A stretch of DNA of 64,000 nucleotides from Stenotrophomonas maltophilia R551-3 (GTDB taxonomy: Bacteria > Pseudomonadota > Gammaproteobacteria > Xanthomonadales > Xanthomonadaceae), in assembly GCF_000020665.1 (NCBI RefSeq), contig NC_011071.1, positions 3,028,501 to 3,092,500 of the forward strand, given 5' to 3'. The position numbers and the translations under genes were made by a program. Positions 1 to 9,880 of the stretch are shown one piece after another (the stretch's first letter is position 1; each line of letters starts with the position of its first letter). The notes beneath the pieces are model-generated. The model was not told the DNA's origin and made no database searches. It was given only the letters and a program-made list of their open reading frames with translations.

Positions 1-34
1 TGTCTCCCCGACCACTTCGGTGGTCACCAAGAAG

Positions 35-67
35 CCTGGAAGACATCACTGTCCTCCGGGTTTTTTT
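35..67 (+). terminator. Rho-independent terminator-like hairpin
   Basis: An 11-bp imperfect stem (one wobble, one mismatch) with loop TCAC is followed by seven T residues. It probably ends transcription of a plus-strand gene lying left of the window. The next gene starts at 217. Confidence 0.5.
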
Positions 68-216
68 GTGCCTGCGGCCCGGGACCGGACCGGCCGGCCG
101 CAACGCCACTGGCCAGCCACGTACAATGGCCGCCTCCCCCACCTGCCGCTTCGGCGTAGACCGATGCCGGCGCTGCATGCCACCACGTCGGCGTGCGACA
201 CCTGCAAGGACCACCG

Positions 217-1422
217 ATGAGCTCCTCCACTTCCGATTCGCCGTCGCTGCTGCACGGCCGCGTCCTCGCATTCGCCGCGATCCTGCTGGCCGCGATCAAC
301 CTGCGCACTGCGGTCACCTCGATCACGCCCCTGCTCGATGTGCTCGGCCAGCAGTTCGGTTTCGGCACCACCATGACCGGTGTGCTGGGCATGCTGCCCA
401 CCGCCTCGTTCGCGCTGTTCGGTGTAGCCACGCCGGCACTGGCGCGGCGCCTGGGCCTGGAGCGCACCACCCTGCTGGCCATGCTGATGGCCGCCGCCGG
501 CCTGCTGCTGCGCTCCAGCGCCGGCAACGTCGGCACGCTGCTGCTGGGCTCGGTGATCGCACTGGCCGGCATGGGCATCGGCAACGTGGTGGTGCCGCCA
601 CTGGTGAAGCGTTACTTCGCCAACAAGGTCGGCACCATGAGCACGCTGTACATCAGTGTGCTGCAGCTGGGCACGATGATGCCGGCGCTGCTGGCGGTGC
701 CGGTGGCCAATGCGGCCGGCTGGCGGGTGTCGCTGGGCATGTGGGCACTGCTGGCGCTGGCGGCGAGCCTGCCGTGGCTGCTGCTGGCGCGCCGTGCGCC
801 AAAGCCGGCGCTGGACGCCAACGACCCGACCGCACAGCCGCATGGCAAGGTCTGGCGCACGTCGCTGGGCTGGAGCATGACGTTGATGTTCGGCATGACC
901 TCGCTGATGACCTATTCGATGTTCACCTGGCTGCCGCGCATCGTGGTCGAAGCCGGTGGCACGCCCGCCTTCGGCGGGGTGATGGTGGCGGTGTTCTCGG
1001 CACTGGGCCTGCTGCCGTCGCTGGTCATCCCATCGATGGCGGTGCGCCTGCAGAACCCGTTCCCGCTGGTCCTGATCGGCTTCTTCTCGTTCGTGATCGC
1101 CTTCACCGGCCTGCTGCTGGCACCGATGAAGGCGCCATTGCTGTGGGCCTGCCTGCTCGGTGTCGGCCCGTCCACCTTCCCGCTGGCACTGACCCTGATC
1201 AACCTGCGCACGCGCACTCCGACCGGCTCGGCCGCGCTGTCCGGCTTCATGCAGGGTGTGGGCTACAGCTTCAGCTGCCTGGGGCCGTTCCTGGTCGGCT
1301 GGCTGCACACCGTCAGCGACGGCTGGACGATCCCATTCAGCTTCCTGTTCGGCTGCGCCACCCTGATGCTGTGCGCCTCGTGGGTGGCGTGCAAGCCGCG
1401 CAAGCTGGAAGACCTCTGGTAA
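217..1422 (+). CDS. MFS transporter, CynX/NimT-like
   Basis: A 401-residue inner-membrane permease of the major facilitator superfamily. The whole length alternates hydrophobic helices with short polar loops, consistent with about 12 membrane segments. The start region (LRTAVTSITPLL) and the mid-protein pattern resemble the CynX/NimT (cyanate or 2-nitroimidazole transporter) group. The ATG at 217 is preferred over an in-frame GTG at 193 because AAGGA lies six bases upstream. It is followed by a 342-bp gap before pgaA, so it is probably a single-gene unit. The substrate cannot be read from sequence. Confidence 0.8.
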   Translation: MSSSTSDSPSLLHGRVLAFAAILLAAINLRTAVTSITPLLDVLGQQFGFGTTMTGVLGMLPTASFALFGVATPALARRLGLERTTLLAMLMAAAGLLLRSSAGNVGTLLLGSVIALAGMGIGNVVVPPLVKRYFANKVGTMSTLYISVLQLGTMMPALLAVPVANAAGWRVSLGMWALLALAASLPWLLLARRAPKPALDANDPTAQPHGKVWRTSLGWSMTLMFGMTSLMTYSMFTWLPRIVVEAGGTPAFGGVMVAVFSALGLLPSLVIPSMAVRLQNPFPLVLIGFFSFVIAFTGLLLAPMKAPLLWACLLGVGPSTFPLALTLINLRTRTPTGSAALSGFMQGVGYSFSCLGPFLVGWLHTVSDGWTIPFSFLFGCATLMLCASWVACKPRKLEDLW

Positions 1423-1764
1423 GCCTCCACCGGGGCCGCCTGCCGGTCCCGTCTACCGCCGGTCAGTCTTCACGCGCATTTTGACGCCGGGCTGACAATT
1501 CCGGGCGGATAGTGCCCACGAATGCCCATCCTTGCCGCGTGCCGGCATCGGGCATGGGGGCGGCAACGCCGTCCAGGCCACCACTCGGTGTGCGGGGGAC
1601 TCTCGTTTCAGACAAGACATTGCAGGTCGCTGTCCTGGTTCTACCCGTCCTGCTGGATGGGAATGCGCGAGGGAGTGACGCAGGCCACGGCCATCCCAAA
1701 ATCTGGCATGTGATGTGCGTCACATTTTTCAGGTTGTCTGGTTCGGAAGCCAAGGGGGTCCCCA
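1423..1764. other. Intergenic region upstream of pgaA
   Basis: This 342-bp gap holds no convincing gene; the short open frames here have no family features. The recognisable elements are a perfect CRP/Clp-type box at 1709-1724 and a purine-rich ribosome site (AAGGGGG) directly before the pgaA start. I looked for a c-di-GMP riboswitch (GEMM) core and did not find one. Confidence 0.6.
1709..1724. promoter_or_regulatory. CRP/Clp-type binding site
   Basis: TGTGA-N6-TCACA, extending to ATGTGA-N6-TCACAT at 1708-1725, is a perfect match to the CRP family consensus. In Xanthomonadaceae the CRP homologue Clp binds this motif and c-di-GMP weakens its binding. The right edge lies 40 bp before the pgaA ATG. 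Clp bound here would sit at or just downstream of a normal promoter, which suggests repression rather than activation; that is inference. Confidence 0.65.
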
Positions 1765-3792
1765 ATGGTTGTCCACCGCCGGCTGGCGCTCTGCGTCGGC
1801 CTTGCCTGCTCCGCCCTGGCCTGGGCCAGCGGCGCTGCCCCGCCTGATCGCGAGGCCGCCCTGGCCGAGATCGGCCGCTACCGCGCCCAGGCCCGCTGGC
1901 TGGACGCACTGGGCGCGATCGAGCGCGCCAGCCAGCAGCAGCCCAACGATGATCTGCTGTTCAAACTGCGTGTACTGACCCTGGGCGACATCGGCAATGC
2001 CTGGCGCGCGTGGGAGCTGTACCAGCAGCGCCCGCAGCTGTTCGATGCTGCACAGAAGCAACGCATCGAGGGCGACTACCTGGCCAAGCTGGTGGTCTGG
2101 AGCCTGGCCTACAGCAGCAGCGAGGACGCCCGCCTGGAAGAAGCCGAATCGACCCTGGCGCGCATGCAGCGCTACCTCGGCAGCGAAGGCACCCCACCCG
2201 AGCAGGCGCCGCTGCGCATCCGCATGGACCGGTTGATCCTGCTCAACCGGCTCGGCCGCCATGCGCAGGTGCGCGAGGAAGCACGGGCGCTGCAGGCCGA
2301 AGGTCATGCGCTACCCGACTACGTCCTGCCAGCGGTCGGTGATTCGTTGATGGGCACGCTGCATCCGCAGGAAGCCATCCCGGTGCTGCAGGCGGCCGTG
2401 GCCGGCGATCCCACGCGCGACGCCTCGCATTCGGAACTGGCCTATGCCTACCTGGAGAGCGAACAGCAGGAAAAGGCCATCGGCCTGCTGCAGGCGTGGC
2501 GCGACAAGGAACCGGCCTGGCGCTGGAGCAACGGCAAATCACCGTATGCAAACTGGTCACGCTACGAGGCCGACCTGAACCTGGCGATGGTGCGCGCCTA
2601 CAGTGGCGACCTGCCGACCGCCCAGCACGAGCTTGAATCGATGGTTGATATCGCCCCCGGCAACGGTGGCCTGCAGAGCGCGCTGGGCAGCGTGTACATG
2701 ATGCGCGGTTGGCCACGCATGGCCCTGCAGCGCCAGCAGATGGCGCATGCACTGGACCCGCGTGACATCGAGCCGCGGCTGGGTATGGAAGAGGCCTACG
2801 TCGCCCTGCAGCGCGATGACCTGGCGCGGCCACTGCATGACGACCTGCTCGCGCGCTATCCCACCCAGCCTGCCGTCGAACGCATGGACCAGGCCTGGCG
2901 TGCACATCGCGGCTGGCAGCTGAAGGCATGGACCGACATCGGCCGCAGCTCCGGCGGTGGCGGCACTTCGCCACTGGGCAACAACGACCGCCATTACGGT
3001 CTTGAAGTGGAGACACCGATCCTCGATGACCGCTGGCGGTTGTTTGCGCTCGCAGACCGGCGTTCGATCGACTTCCAGGACCAGCGCATCGATCCGCTGT
3101 GGCTGGGCGCCGGCGTGCGCTACCGCTTCGGCCGGCTGGATGCGGAGGCGGCGGTGCTGCGTGCCAACGACCACATCGGTGATACCGGCCTGCGTGCCAG
3201 CGTGGGCTGGCAGTTCAACGACTACTGGCATGCCGGACTGATTGCCGCACGCAATGATCCGGAGGCCTCGATGCAGGCGCGCGCTGCCGGCATCACCGCC
3301 GACAGCGTGAGTGCACAGGTGGACTACCGGCGCAGCGAACGCACCCACTGGATGTTCGGCGCCAGCCGCTTCCGCTACGACGACGGCAATCATCGCGAAC
3401 TGTTCAGTACCCGCGTCGAGCAGCGGCTGCTGACCCGACCGCGCTGGCTGATCGATGGCCTTGCCAGTGCCTATACCAGCCGGGGCAGCCGCGACGATGC
3501 ACCCTACTTCAACCCCAGTCGTGACCGCATGGTCGAGATCGGCCTGCGCATCGACCAGCAGCTGTGGCGGCACTATGAACGCCATTTCCGGCACCGGCTG
3601 ACGGTCTCGCTGGGCGACTACTGGCAGGACGGCTTCGGCAGTGCACTGGTGCCGTCGGTGTCCTACCTGCACGAGTGGCAGATCGGCCAGGGCCGCGTGT
3701 TCGAGTATGGCGTGCGCTGGTCGCGGCCGGTCTACGACGGCCACCGCGAGCGTCACATCGGCTTCGAAGCCGCACTGCGCTGGGGAGACTGA
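1765..3792 (+). CDS. pgaA: Poly-beta-1,6-GlcNAc export porin PgaA
   Basis: A 675-residue outer-membrane exporter of partially deacetylated poly-N-acetylglucosamine (PNAG). An N-terminal signal peptide ends near residue 24 (WASGAA). A tetratricopeptide-like helical half follows to about residue 390, which in the family guides polymer in the periplasm. The C-terminal half is beta-barrel-like, with alternating aromatic strands, and ends in FEAALRWGD. It is shorter than E. coli PgaA (about 800 residues). The ATG at 1765 follows AAGGGGG. It is the first gene of pgaABCD; the next gene begins one base after its stop. Confidence 0.9.
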   Translation: MVVHRRLALCVGLACSALAWASGAAPPDREAALAEIGRYRAQARWLDALGAIERASQQQPNDDLLFKLRVLTLGDIGNAWRAWELYQQRPQLFDAAQKQRIEGDYLAKLVVWSLAYSSSEDARLEEAESTLARMQRYLGSEGTPPEQAPLRIRMDRLILLNRLGRHAQVREEARALQAEGHALPDYVLPAVGDSLMGTLHPQEAIPVLQAAVAGDPTRDASHSELAYAYLESEQQEKAIGLLQAWRDKEPAWRWSNGKSPYANWSRYEADLNLAMVRAYSGDLPTAQHELESMVDIAPGNGGLQSALGSVYMMRGWPRMALQRQQMAHALDPRDIEPRLGMEEAYVALQRDDLARPLHDDLLARYPTQPAVERMDQAWRAHRGWQLKAWTDIGRSSGGGGTSPLGNNDRHYGLEVETPILDDRWRLFALADRRSIDFQDQRIDPLWLGAGVRYRFGRLDAEAAVLRANDHIGDTGLRASVGWQFNDYWHAGLIAARNDPEASMQARAAGITADSVSAQVDYRRSERTHWMFGASRFRYDDGNHRELFSTRVEQRLLTRPRWLIDGLASAYTSRGSRDDAPYFNPSRDRMVEIGLRIDQQLWRHYERHFRHRLTVSLGDYWQDGFGSALVPSVSYLHEWQIGQGRVFEYGVRWSRPVYDGHRERHIGFEAALRWGD

Positions 3793-3793
3793 C

Positions 3794-5680
3794 ATGACCC
3801 GCATCCTGCGACTGATCGTGCTCCTGCTGCTGGGCGTCACGCCACCCGCCCTCGCGCAGCAGGCCGTGCATCTCGACGCGGCCGACAACGGCCTGCTGAT
3901 CCTCAGTTATCACGACATCCGCGACCAGGTCGCAGCCAAGGGCGACGCCGATACCTATGCGGTGAGCACGCAGAACTTCGCCGCACACCTGGACTGGCTG
4001 GGCGCGCATGGCTATCACCCGGTGTCGCTGTCGCAGCTGATCGCGGCCTCGCAGGGCCGCGCCACGCTGCCCCCGAAACCGGTACTGCTGACCTTCGATG
4101 ATGGCCTGCGCAGCGTCTACGACAAGGCCTTCCCGCTGCTGCAGGCCTACCGCTATCCGGCCCTTGTAGCAGTGATCACCGACTACGTGGACATGGCGCC
4201 GGGCCGCACCATCGATTACGGCTACCGGCCGTTCGGCCGCGATGACTTCGTCACCTGGGCACAGCTGAAGCAGATGCACGACAGCGGCCTGATCGAGGTG
4301 GCCAGCCATACCGACGACCTGCACCATGGCGTGATCGCCAACCCACAGGGCAACTCCACCCCAGCGGTGGTCACTCGTGTCTATACGCCCGCGACCCACA
4401 GCTACGAGAGCGAAGCGCAGTACCAACAACGCCTGCGTACCGATCTCTCGCGCAGCGTGCAGCGCATCGAGCAGCACCTGGGCGTGCGCCCGCGCGCCAT
4501 CGTCTGGCCGTATGCCGCGTACAACCAGCTGAGCAACGATATCGCCGAGCAGCTGGGAATGCCGGTCTCGTTCGACCTGGAAGGCCGCAGCACGCCGGTG
4601 GCCAGCGATCTGCACGGACTGGCGCGCTTCCTGGTCAGCGACAACCCGACCGTGGAGGGACTGGCCTACGAACTTCGCCGCGACGTCGCACTTGATGGCG
4701 TCCGCGCCCTGCAGGTCGACCTCGATGCTGTCTACGATCCCGATCCTGCACAGCAGGCGCGCAATCTGGATGCACTGATCGAGCGGGTCAAGCGGATCGC
4801 GCCGACCCACGTCTACCTGCAGGCCTTTGCCGACCCCGATGGCAACAACACCGCCGATGCCGTGTACTTCCCCAACCGGCACATGCCGATGCGCGCGGAC
4901 CTGTTCAGCCGCGTCGCGTGGCAGCTGAAGTCACGTGCCGGAGTGAAGGTGTACGCGTGGCTGCCGGTGCTCGGTTTCGAGCTGCCCGATCCGGCGCAGC
5001 GACAGGCGCTGGCGATCCGCAATGGCGATGCCGATGGCATGTACCGGCTGGACTTCACCAACCCCCAGGCACGCCAGATCATGCTCGACATCTACGAGGA
5101 TCTGGCGGTCAATTCCTACTTTGAAGGGCTGCTGTTCCATGATGACGGCTACCTGCGCGACACCGAGCTGCCCGCGCTGGGCGCAGGCAGCGATGGCAGC
5201 GCGCGTACGCAGGCGCTGATCGACTTCACCCTGGCCCTGCGCGACCGCGCACAGCGCTGGCGGCCGAAGCTGGCAACGGTGCGCAACCTGTACGCCGAGC
5301 CGGTGCTGCGCCCGCAGAGTGAAGCCTGGTTCGCGCAGCGCCTTGACCTGTTCAACAAGGCCTACGACCAGACCGCGCTGATGGCGATGCCGTGGATGGA
5401 AGGCAGCAGGCACCCGGAGCGCTGGCTGGACCAGCTGCTGGCCGATGTACGCAGGCACGATCCGCAGCTGCAGCACACGTTGTTCGAACTGCAGACTGTT
5501 GACTGGCGCAGCGGCCAGCCGATTCCGGCCGATCGCCTGCGTGCACAGATCCGCCAGCTGCAGGCGCAGGGCGTGCATCACTTCGCCTGGTACCCGGATG
5601 ACTTCATCGCCGGCCAGCCCTCCACCCACGATGCCCGTGCGGCCATGTCCGCCGGCAACTTCCCGTACCCGGAGAAGTGA
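3794..5680 (+). CDS. pgaB: PNAG N-deacetylase PgaB
   Basis: A 628-residue periplasmic enzyme that removes some acetyl groups from PNAG before export. The N-terminal CE4 deacetylase domain shows LSYHDIRD, the metal and catalytic motif TFDDG (about residue 97) and SHTDDLHH. The C-terminal half matches the GH153-type PNAG-binding/hydrolase domain (WLPVLGFELPD, FHDDGYLRD). The signal peptide ends in ALAQQ and has no lipobox cysteine, whereas E. coli PgaB is a lipoprotein, so this one may be soluble. Gaps to pgaA and pgaC are one base each. Confidence 0.92.
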   Translation: MTRILRLIVLLLLGVTPPALAQQAVHLDAADNGLLILSYHDIRDQVAAKGDADTYAVSTQNFAAHLDWLGAHGYHPVSLSQLIAASQGRATLPPKPVLLTFDDGLRSVYDKAFPLLQAYRYPALVAVITDYVDMAPGRTIDYGYRPFGRDDFVTWAQLKQMHDSGLIEVASHTDDLHHGVIANPQGNSTPAVVTRVYTPATHSYESEAQYQQRLRTDLSRSVQRIEQHLGVRPRAIVWPYAAYNQLSNDIAEQLGMPVSFDLEGRSTPVASDLHGLARFLVSDNPTVEGLAYELRRDVALDGVRALQVDLDAVYDPDPAQQARNLDALIERVKRIAPTHVYLQAFADPDGNNTADAVYFPNRHMPMRADLFSRVAWQLKSRAGVKVYAWLPVLGFELPDPAQRQALAIRNGDADGMYRLDFTNPQARQIMLDIYEDLAVNSYFEGLLFHDDGYLRDTELPALGAGSDGSARTQALIDFTLALRDRAQRWRPKLATVRNLYAEPVLRPQSEAWFAQRLDLFNKAYDQTALMAMPWMEGSRHPERWLDQLLADVRRHDPQLQHTLFELQTVDWRSGQPIPADRLRAQIRQLQAQGVHHFAWYPDDFIAGQPSTHDARAAMSAGNFPYPEK

Positions 5681-5681
5681 C

Positions 5682-6938
5682 ATGGACATGCATCCGTTGC
5701 TGCAGGTCCTGTTCCAGTTCGCCTTCTATTACCCGATGGTGATGGCGTTCTTCTGGATGTCCGGCGGGCTGTACTACTACTTCCGGCGCGAACGGCATTC
5801 GCGGCCGCGCAATGATCCACCGCTGATGATCGATCCACCGTTCGCCAGCCTGCTGATTCCCTGCCACAACGAATCGGAGAACCTGGACGACACGCTCGGC
5901 GCGGCACTGGCACAGCGCTATCCGGCCGACTACGAGGTGATCGCCATCGACGATGGCAGCAGCGACGACACCGGTGCCCGCCTGGATGCGCTGGCCGCGA
6001 AGCACCCGCGGCTGCGCGTGCTGCACCTGGACCGCAACCTGGGCAAGGCCAATGCACTGCGCATGGGCGCGCTGGCGGCACGCTCGGAATACCTGGTGTG
6101 CATCGACGGTGATGCGATGCTGGAGGAGCACGCGCTGCACTGGATGATCTGGCACCTGGTCAGCGGCAGCCGGGTCGGCGCGGTCACCGGCAACCCGCGC
6201 ATCCGCAACCGCTCCACCCTGCTGGGCCGGCTGCAGGTGGCCGAGTTCTCCTCGATCATCGGCATGATCAAGCGCGCGCAGCGCGTGTACGGACGCATCT
6301 TCACCATCTCGGGGGTTATCGCCGGCTTCCGCCGCACCGCCCTGCACCAGGTGGGATGGTGGTCGGATGACATGGTCACCGAGGACATCGACATCAGCTG
6401 GCGGCTGCAGCGTGCGCACTGGGACATCCGCTACGAGCCCAACGCGCTGTGCTTCATCCTGATGCCGGAAACGCTGAAGGGGCTGTGGCGGCAGCGTCTG
6501 CGCTGGGCCCAGGGTGGCGTGGAGGTGATGCTGCGCCACGCACGTTCGCTGCTGCACTGGAAGGAGCGGCGCATGTGGGGCGTATTGCTGGAGTACGTGC
6601 TGAGCGTGGTCTGGGCCTACACCATGCTGTTCATCGTGGTGCTGTGGGCGTTGGGCAAGTTCATCGAAATGCCGCCGCAGCTGTACATCGCCAGCCTGCT
6701 GGCCCAGTGGCATGGCGTGATCCTGGCGCTGGTCTGCCTGCTGCAGTTCGCCAGCAGCCTGATCATCGACCGCCGTTACGAAACACAGATAGGACGCAAC
6801 TATTTCTGGGTCATCTGGTACCCGATGGCGTACTGGCTGATCAGCCTTTCCACCACCCTGGTGGCACTGCCGAAGACATTGCTGCGCCGGCGCAGCAAGC
6901 GCGCCACCTGGACCAGCCCTGACCGGGGAATCCGATGA
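5682..6938 (+). CDS. pgaC: PNAG synthase, glycosyltransferase family 2 PgaC
   Basis: A 418-residue processive inner-membrane glycosyltransferase that polymerises UDP-GlcNAc into PNAG. The GT2 signatures are complete: DDGSSDDT, the DGDA metal motif, the TED general-base motif (VTEDIDISW) and QRLRWAQGG. One membrane helix lies near the N-terminus and several follow the catalytic domain. In E. coli the enzyme needs PgaD and is activated allosterically by c-di-GMP bound by both proteins. The stop overlaps the pgaD start (ATGA), implying coupled translation. Confidence 0.94.
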   Translation: MDMHPLLQVLFQFAFYYPMVMAFFWMSGGLYYYFRRERHSRPRNDPPLMIDPPFASLLIPCHNESENLDDTLGAALAQRYPADYEVIAIDDGSSDDTGARLDALAAKHPRLRVLHLDRNLGKANALRMGALAARSEYLVCIDGDAMLEEHALHWMIWHLVSGSRVGAVTGNPRIRNRSTLLGRLQVAEFSSIIGMIKRAQRVYGRIFTISGVIAGFRRTALHQVGWWSDDMVTEDIDISWRLQRAHWDIRYEPNALCFILMPETLKGLWRQRLRWAQGGVEVMLRHARSLLHWKERRMWGVLLEYVLSVVWAYTMLFIVVLWALGKFIEMPPQLYIASLLAQWHGVILALVCLLQFASSLIIDRRYETQIGRNYFWVIWYPMAYWLISLSTTLVALPKTLLRRRSKRATWTSPDRGIR

Positions 6939-7405
6939 ACACACAACACCCATCCAACCGCTTCGATTCACGGATGATCCGCAAGCCACACCACCAGCCT
7001 CGTTTTCAACGCACTGCATGGGGCTTCGTCACCCTGGCGTTCTGGGGCTTTTATTTCTACCTGTGGGCCCCACTGGTCACCCTGGTGTCGTGGCTGGTCG
7101 GCGGCCAGCTGGCCTGGCAGCAGCTGTACGAACGACAAAGCCAGTTCGATCCGTATGTGCTGGTGGCGCTGCCGCTGATGCTGCTGTGCGCCAGCATGTT
7201 GCTGATCGGTTGGGCCGAGTACAACCGCGCACGCTTCCGTGGCCACGAGCGGCGCCTGCCACGGCCGCTGGCCAGTCTCAACGAGGTCGCCGCTGACCTG
7301 GGTGCCAGCACCGGCCTGGCCGAACGCCTGCTGGGCTGCAAGGCCGCCACGCTGCACATGGACGATCACGCGCGGCCGATCGGCATCCGCCGGGAAGTGG
7401 TGTGA
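6935..7405 (+). CDS. pgaD: PNAG synthase accessory subunit PgaD
   Basis: A 156-residue small membrane protein with two hydrophobic segments (about residues 29-52 and 75-92). It sits at the end of pgaABCD and overlaps pgaC by four bases. In E. coli PgaD forms the c-di-GMP-responsive complex with PgaC. Sequence similarity within this family is low, so the call rests on position, size and topology. The downstream gene is convergent proA, 39 bp away. Confidence 0.85.
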   Translation: MNTQHPSNRFDSRMIRKPHHQPRFQRTAWGFVTLAFWGFYFYLWAPLVTLVSWLVGGQLAWQQLYERQSQFDPYVLVALPLMLLCASMLLIGWAEYNRARFRGHERRLPRPLASLNEVAADLGASTGLAERLLGCKAATLHMDDHARPIGIRREVV

Positions 7406-7415
7406 CCCTGCGCTT

Positions 7416-7434
7416 CGCCGGGCATGGCCCGGCG
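7416..7434. repeat. REP-like hairpin between pgaD and proA
   Basis: CGCCGGGC-ATG-GCCCGGCG, an 8-bp stem typical of SMAG elements but without the GTAG tag. It lies between convergent genes and may serve as a bidirectional terminator. Confidence 0.55.
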
Positions 7435-7444
7435 TCCGCTGCGC

Positions 7445-8716
7445 TCAGGTGCGGGTCTGCCCCTCGCCACGCACCACGAAACGCTCGACGGTGAGCGCTT
7501 CCAGCCCCATCGGGCCGTAGGCATGCAGGCGCGTGGTGGAGATCCCGATCTCGCTGCCCAGGCCCAGCTGACCACCATCGGAGAAACGCGAGGACGCATT
7601 GACCATCACCACCGCCGAGCGCAGCGCAGTGACGAAGCGCTCGGCGTTGCCCGCATCCTCGGTGGCGATCACTTCGGTATGGTCGGAGGTGTAGGCACGG
7701 ATGTGCGCGATGGCAGCGTCAAGGTCGTCAACCACGCGCACCGCCAGCACCAGATCAAGGAACTCGGCGGCGTAGTCGTCTTCGGTGGCCAACGTGCTGC
7801 CCGGCAGCAGCGGCTGCGCCAGCGCATCGGCGCGCAGCTGCACGCCGCGCTCGCCAAGCGCCTGTGCCACGCGCGGCAGGAATGTATCGGCCACGGCACG
7901 ATGCACCAGCAGGGTCTCCAGCGAATTGCAGGCCGCCGGACGGCTGCACTTGCCATCTACCAGCAGGTCGATGGCCTTGCCGGGGTCGGCACTGGCGTCC
8001 ACGAACAGGTGGCAGACACCCTTGTAGTGCTTGATCACCGGCACCCGCGCATGCTCGGCAACGAAGCGGATCAGGCCTTCGCCGCCACGTGGAATGGCCA
8101 GGTCGATCAGCTCATGCAGCTGCAGCAGTTCCAGCATCGCTTCGCGACGCAGGTCGGTCAGCACGGTCACGGCAGCCGGCGGTACGCCGTTGGCCTTCAA
8201 TGCACCGGCTAGTGCCTGGGCGATGGCGGTGTTGGAATGGATCGCTTCGGAGCCGCCACGCAGGACCACACCATTGCCGGCCTTCAGGCACAGCGCCGCG
8301 GCTTCGGCAGTCACGTTCGGACGTGCTTCGTAGATCATCGCGATCACGCCCAGCGGCACGCGCACCTTTTGCACACGGATGCCGTTCGGGCGCACATCGT
8401 CGCGGGTGACCTGGCCGACCGGATCGGGAAGCGCTGCGACCTCACGCACGGCTTCGGCCATCGCGAACAGGCGTGCCGGGTCCAGTGCGAGGCGGTCGAG
8501 CATGGCACTGCCCACGCCCTTGTCGCGCGCGGCGGCGAGGTCACGTGCATTACCGGCCAGGATCAGCCCGGCATTCACTTCCAGCGCCTGTGCCATCGCC
8601 AGCAGCAGCGTGCGGCGGGCCGCACTGTCGAGGCCGGCAACCACCTGGGCCGCATCACGGCAGGCACGCGCCTGCGATTCGATATCGCTCATCGGAATAT
8701 CCTGCAGTTCGTTCAT
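7445..8716 (-). CDS. proA: Gamma-glutamyl phosphate reductase
   Basis: A 423-residue NADPH-dependent enzyme reducing gamma-glutamyl phosphate to glutamate semialdehyde, the second step of proline synthesis. It has the ALDH-like fold with family segments [21 protein letters not shown] and [15 protein letters not shown] containing the active-site cysteine. The ATG at 8716 overlaps the proB stop in an ATGA, which decides the start; an inner ATG at 8692 (415 residues) is possible. It ends a long minus-strand arginine/proline cluster. Confidence 0.95.
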   Translation of the reverse strand: MNELQDIPMSDIESQARACRDAAQVVAGLDSAARRTLLLAMAQALEVNAGLILAGNARDLAAARDKGVGSAMLDRLALDPARLFAMAEAVREVAALPDPVGQVTRDDVRPNGIRVQKVRVPLGVIAMIYEARPNVTAEAAALCLKAGNGVVLRGGSEAIHSNTAIAQALAGALKANGVPPAAVTVLTDLRREAMLELLQLHELIDLAIPRGGEGLIRFVAEHARVPVIKHYKGVCHLFVDASADPGKAIDLLVDGKCSRPAACNSLETLLVHRAVADTFLPRVAQALGERGVQLRADALAQPLLPGSTLATEDDYAAEFLDLVLAVRVVDDLDAAIAHIRAYTSDHTEVIATEDAGNAERFVTALRSAVVMVNASSRFSDGGQLGLGSEIGISTTRLHAYGPMGLEALTVERFVVRGEGQTRT

Positions 8717-9870
8717 GGCAGTACCAGATCGTCGCGGTGGACGACAGCGCCACCGTAGTTGTAGCCGAGCACGGCCTGGATATCGCGGGTGTGGCGACCG
8801 GCGATGCGGCGTACGTCGTCGGCCGCATATTGACTGACCCCGCGCGCAACGCAGACACGTCCCTGCGACGAGGTCCAGCACACCTGCACCATGTCGCCAC
8901 GGCGGAAGCTGCCTTCTGCACCGGTGATGCCACCGGGTAGCAGCGAAGCGCCTTTCTCACGCATGGCCTGGGCCGCGCCCGCATCGACGATGATCGCGCC
9001 CTCGGCCAGCGGCGCATGCCGCAGCCAGTGCTTGCGTGCGGCCTCACGGCTGCGCGCGGCGTGGATGCGGGTGCCGAACAGGCGGTCCTGCGCCAGTGCG
9101 CGCACCACGTCACTGCTGCGGCCATTGAACAGATAGGTCTCGATACCGAGACGACCGGCCTTGGCCGCCGCTTCCAGCTTGGTGCGCATGCCGCCGGTAC
9201 CGGCACGCGAGCCCGCACCGCCTGCCATTGCCAGCACCCCGTCGCTCAGTTCCGGCACGTCATGCATCGGTCGTGCGTCGGCCACGGTGCGCGGGTCGGC
9301 GCTGTACAGGCCATCGATGTCGGTGGCGATGAACAGCGCGTCGGCATCGACCAGCGCGGCCACCGTTGCGGCCAGGTTGTCGTTGTCGCCGAGCTTGAGT
9401 TCGTCCACCGATACGGTGTCGTTCTCGTTGACCACCGGCAACGCGCCCAACCGCAGCAGTTCGTTGAGGGTGGCCCGTGCGTTGAGATAGCGGCGACGGT
9501 TGCGCAGGTCGTCATGGGTGAGCAGCACCTGCGCCACCGGTCGTTCAAAGAAACGCTGCCACAACCCGATCAACTGGGCTTGGCCCAGCGCGGCCAGCGC
9601 CTGCCGCGCCGCCATCGCCGCACCGGGCTCATCAGCCCGGGGAAGAATCGCGCGGCCAGCGGCGACCGCGCCCGAGGACACGATCACCACCTCGCGTCCG
9701 GCCAGCACGTTGGCCGAGACGAACTGGGCCAGGCCCAGCGCGTGGCGTGGCGACAGGCCACCGCCATCGGCGGCCAGCAGGCTGCTGCCAACCTTCAGCA
9801 CCGCGCGCCGCCACGGCGGCAGCACCTGTTCCGGGAACGGCGAGGCGACGTGGGTGGCGTGCAGGGTCAT
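8713..9870 (-). CDS. proB: Glutamate 5-kinase
   Basis: A 385-residue enzyme phosphorylating glutamate at the gamma carboxyl, the committed and proline-inhibited step of proline synthesis. The amino-acid kinase domain opens with KVGSSLL and has [12 protein letters not shown] and NENDTVS. A C-terminal PUA domain occupies roughly the last 90 residues ([13 protein letters not shown] onward). It overlaps proA by four bases and follows the yciI-like gene after 10 bp. Confidence 0.95.
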   Translation of the reverse strand: MTLHATHVASPFPEQVLPPWRRAVLKVGSSLLAADGGGLSPRHALGLAQFVSANVLAGREVVIVSSGAVAAGRAILPRADEPGAAMAARQALAALGQAQLIGLWQRFFERPVAQVLLTHDDLRNRRRYLNARATLNELLRLGALPVVNENDTVSVDELKLGDNDNLAATVAALVDADALFIATDIDGLYSADPRTVADARPMHDVPELSDGVLAMAGGAGSRAGTGGMRTKLEAAAKAGRLGIETYLFNGRSSDVVRALAQDRLFGTRIHAARSREAARKHWLRHAPLAEGAIIVDAGAAQAMREKGASLLPGGITGAEGSFRRGDMVQVCWTSSQGRVCVARGVSQYAADDVRRIAGRHTRDIQAVLGYNYGGAVVHRDDLVLP

Positions 9871-9880
9871 CAGGTGTGCC

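Noticed and set aside
46..1308. Long minus-strand frames at the left edge opposite the MFS gene
   Set aside because: Gln/His/Arg-rich shadow translation; the plus strand encodes a coherent membrane transporter with a ribosome site.
1423..1764. Possible c-di-GMP riboswitch in front of pgaA
   Set aside because: The GEMM core motifs and paired architecture are absent; the CRP-type box explains the region better.
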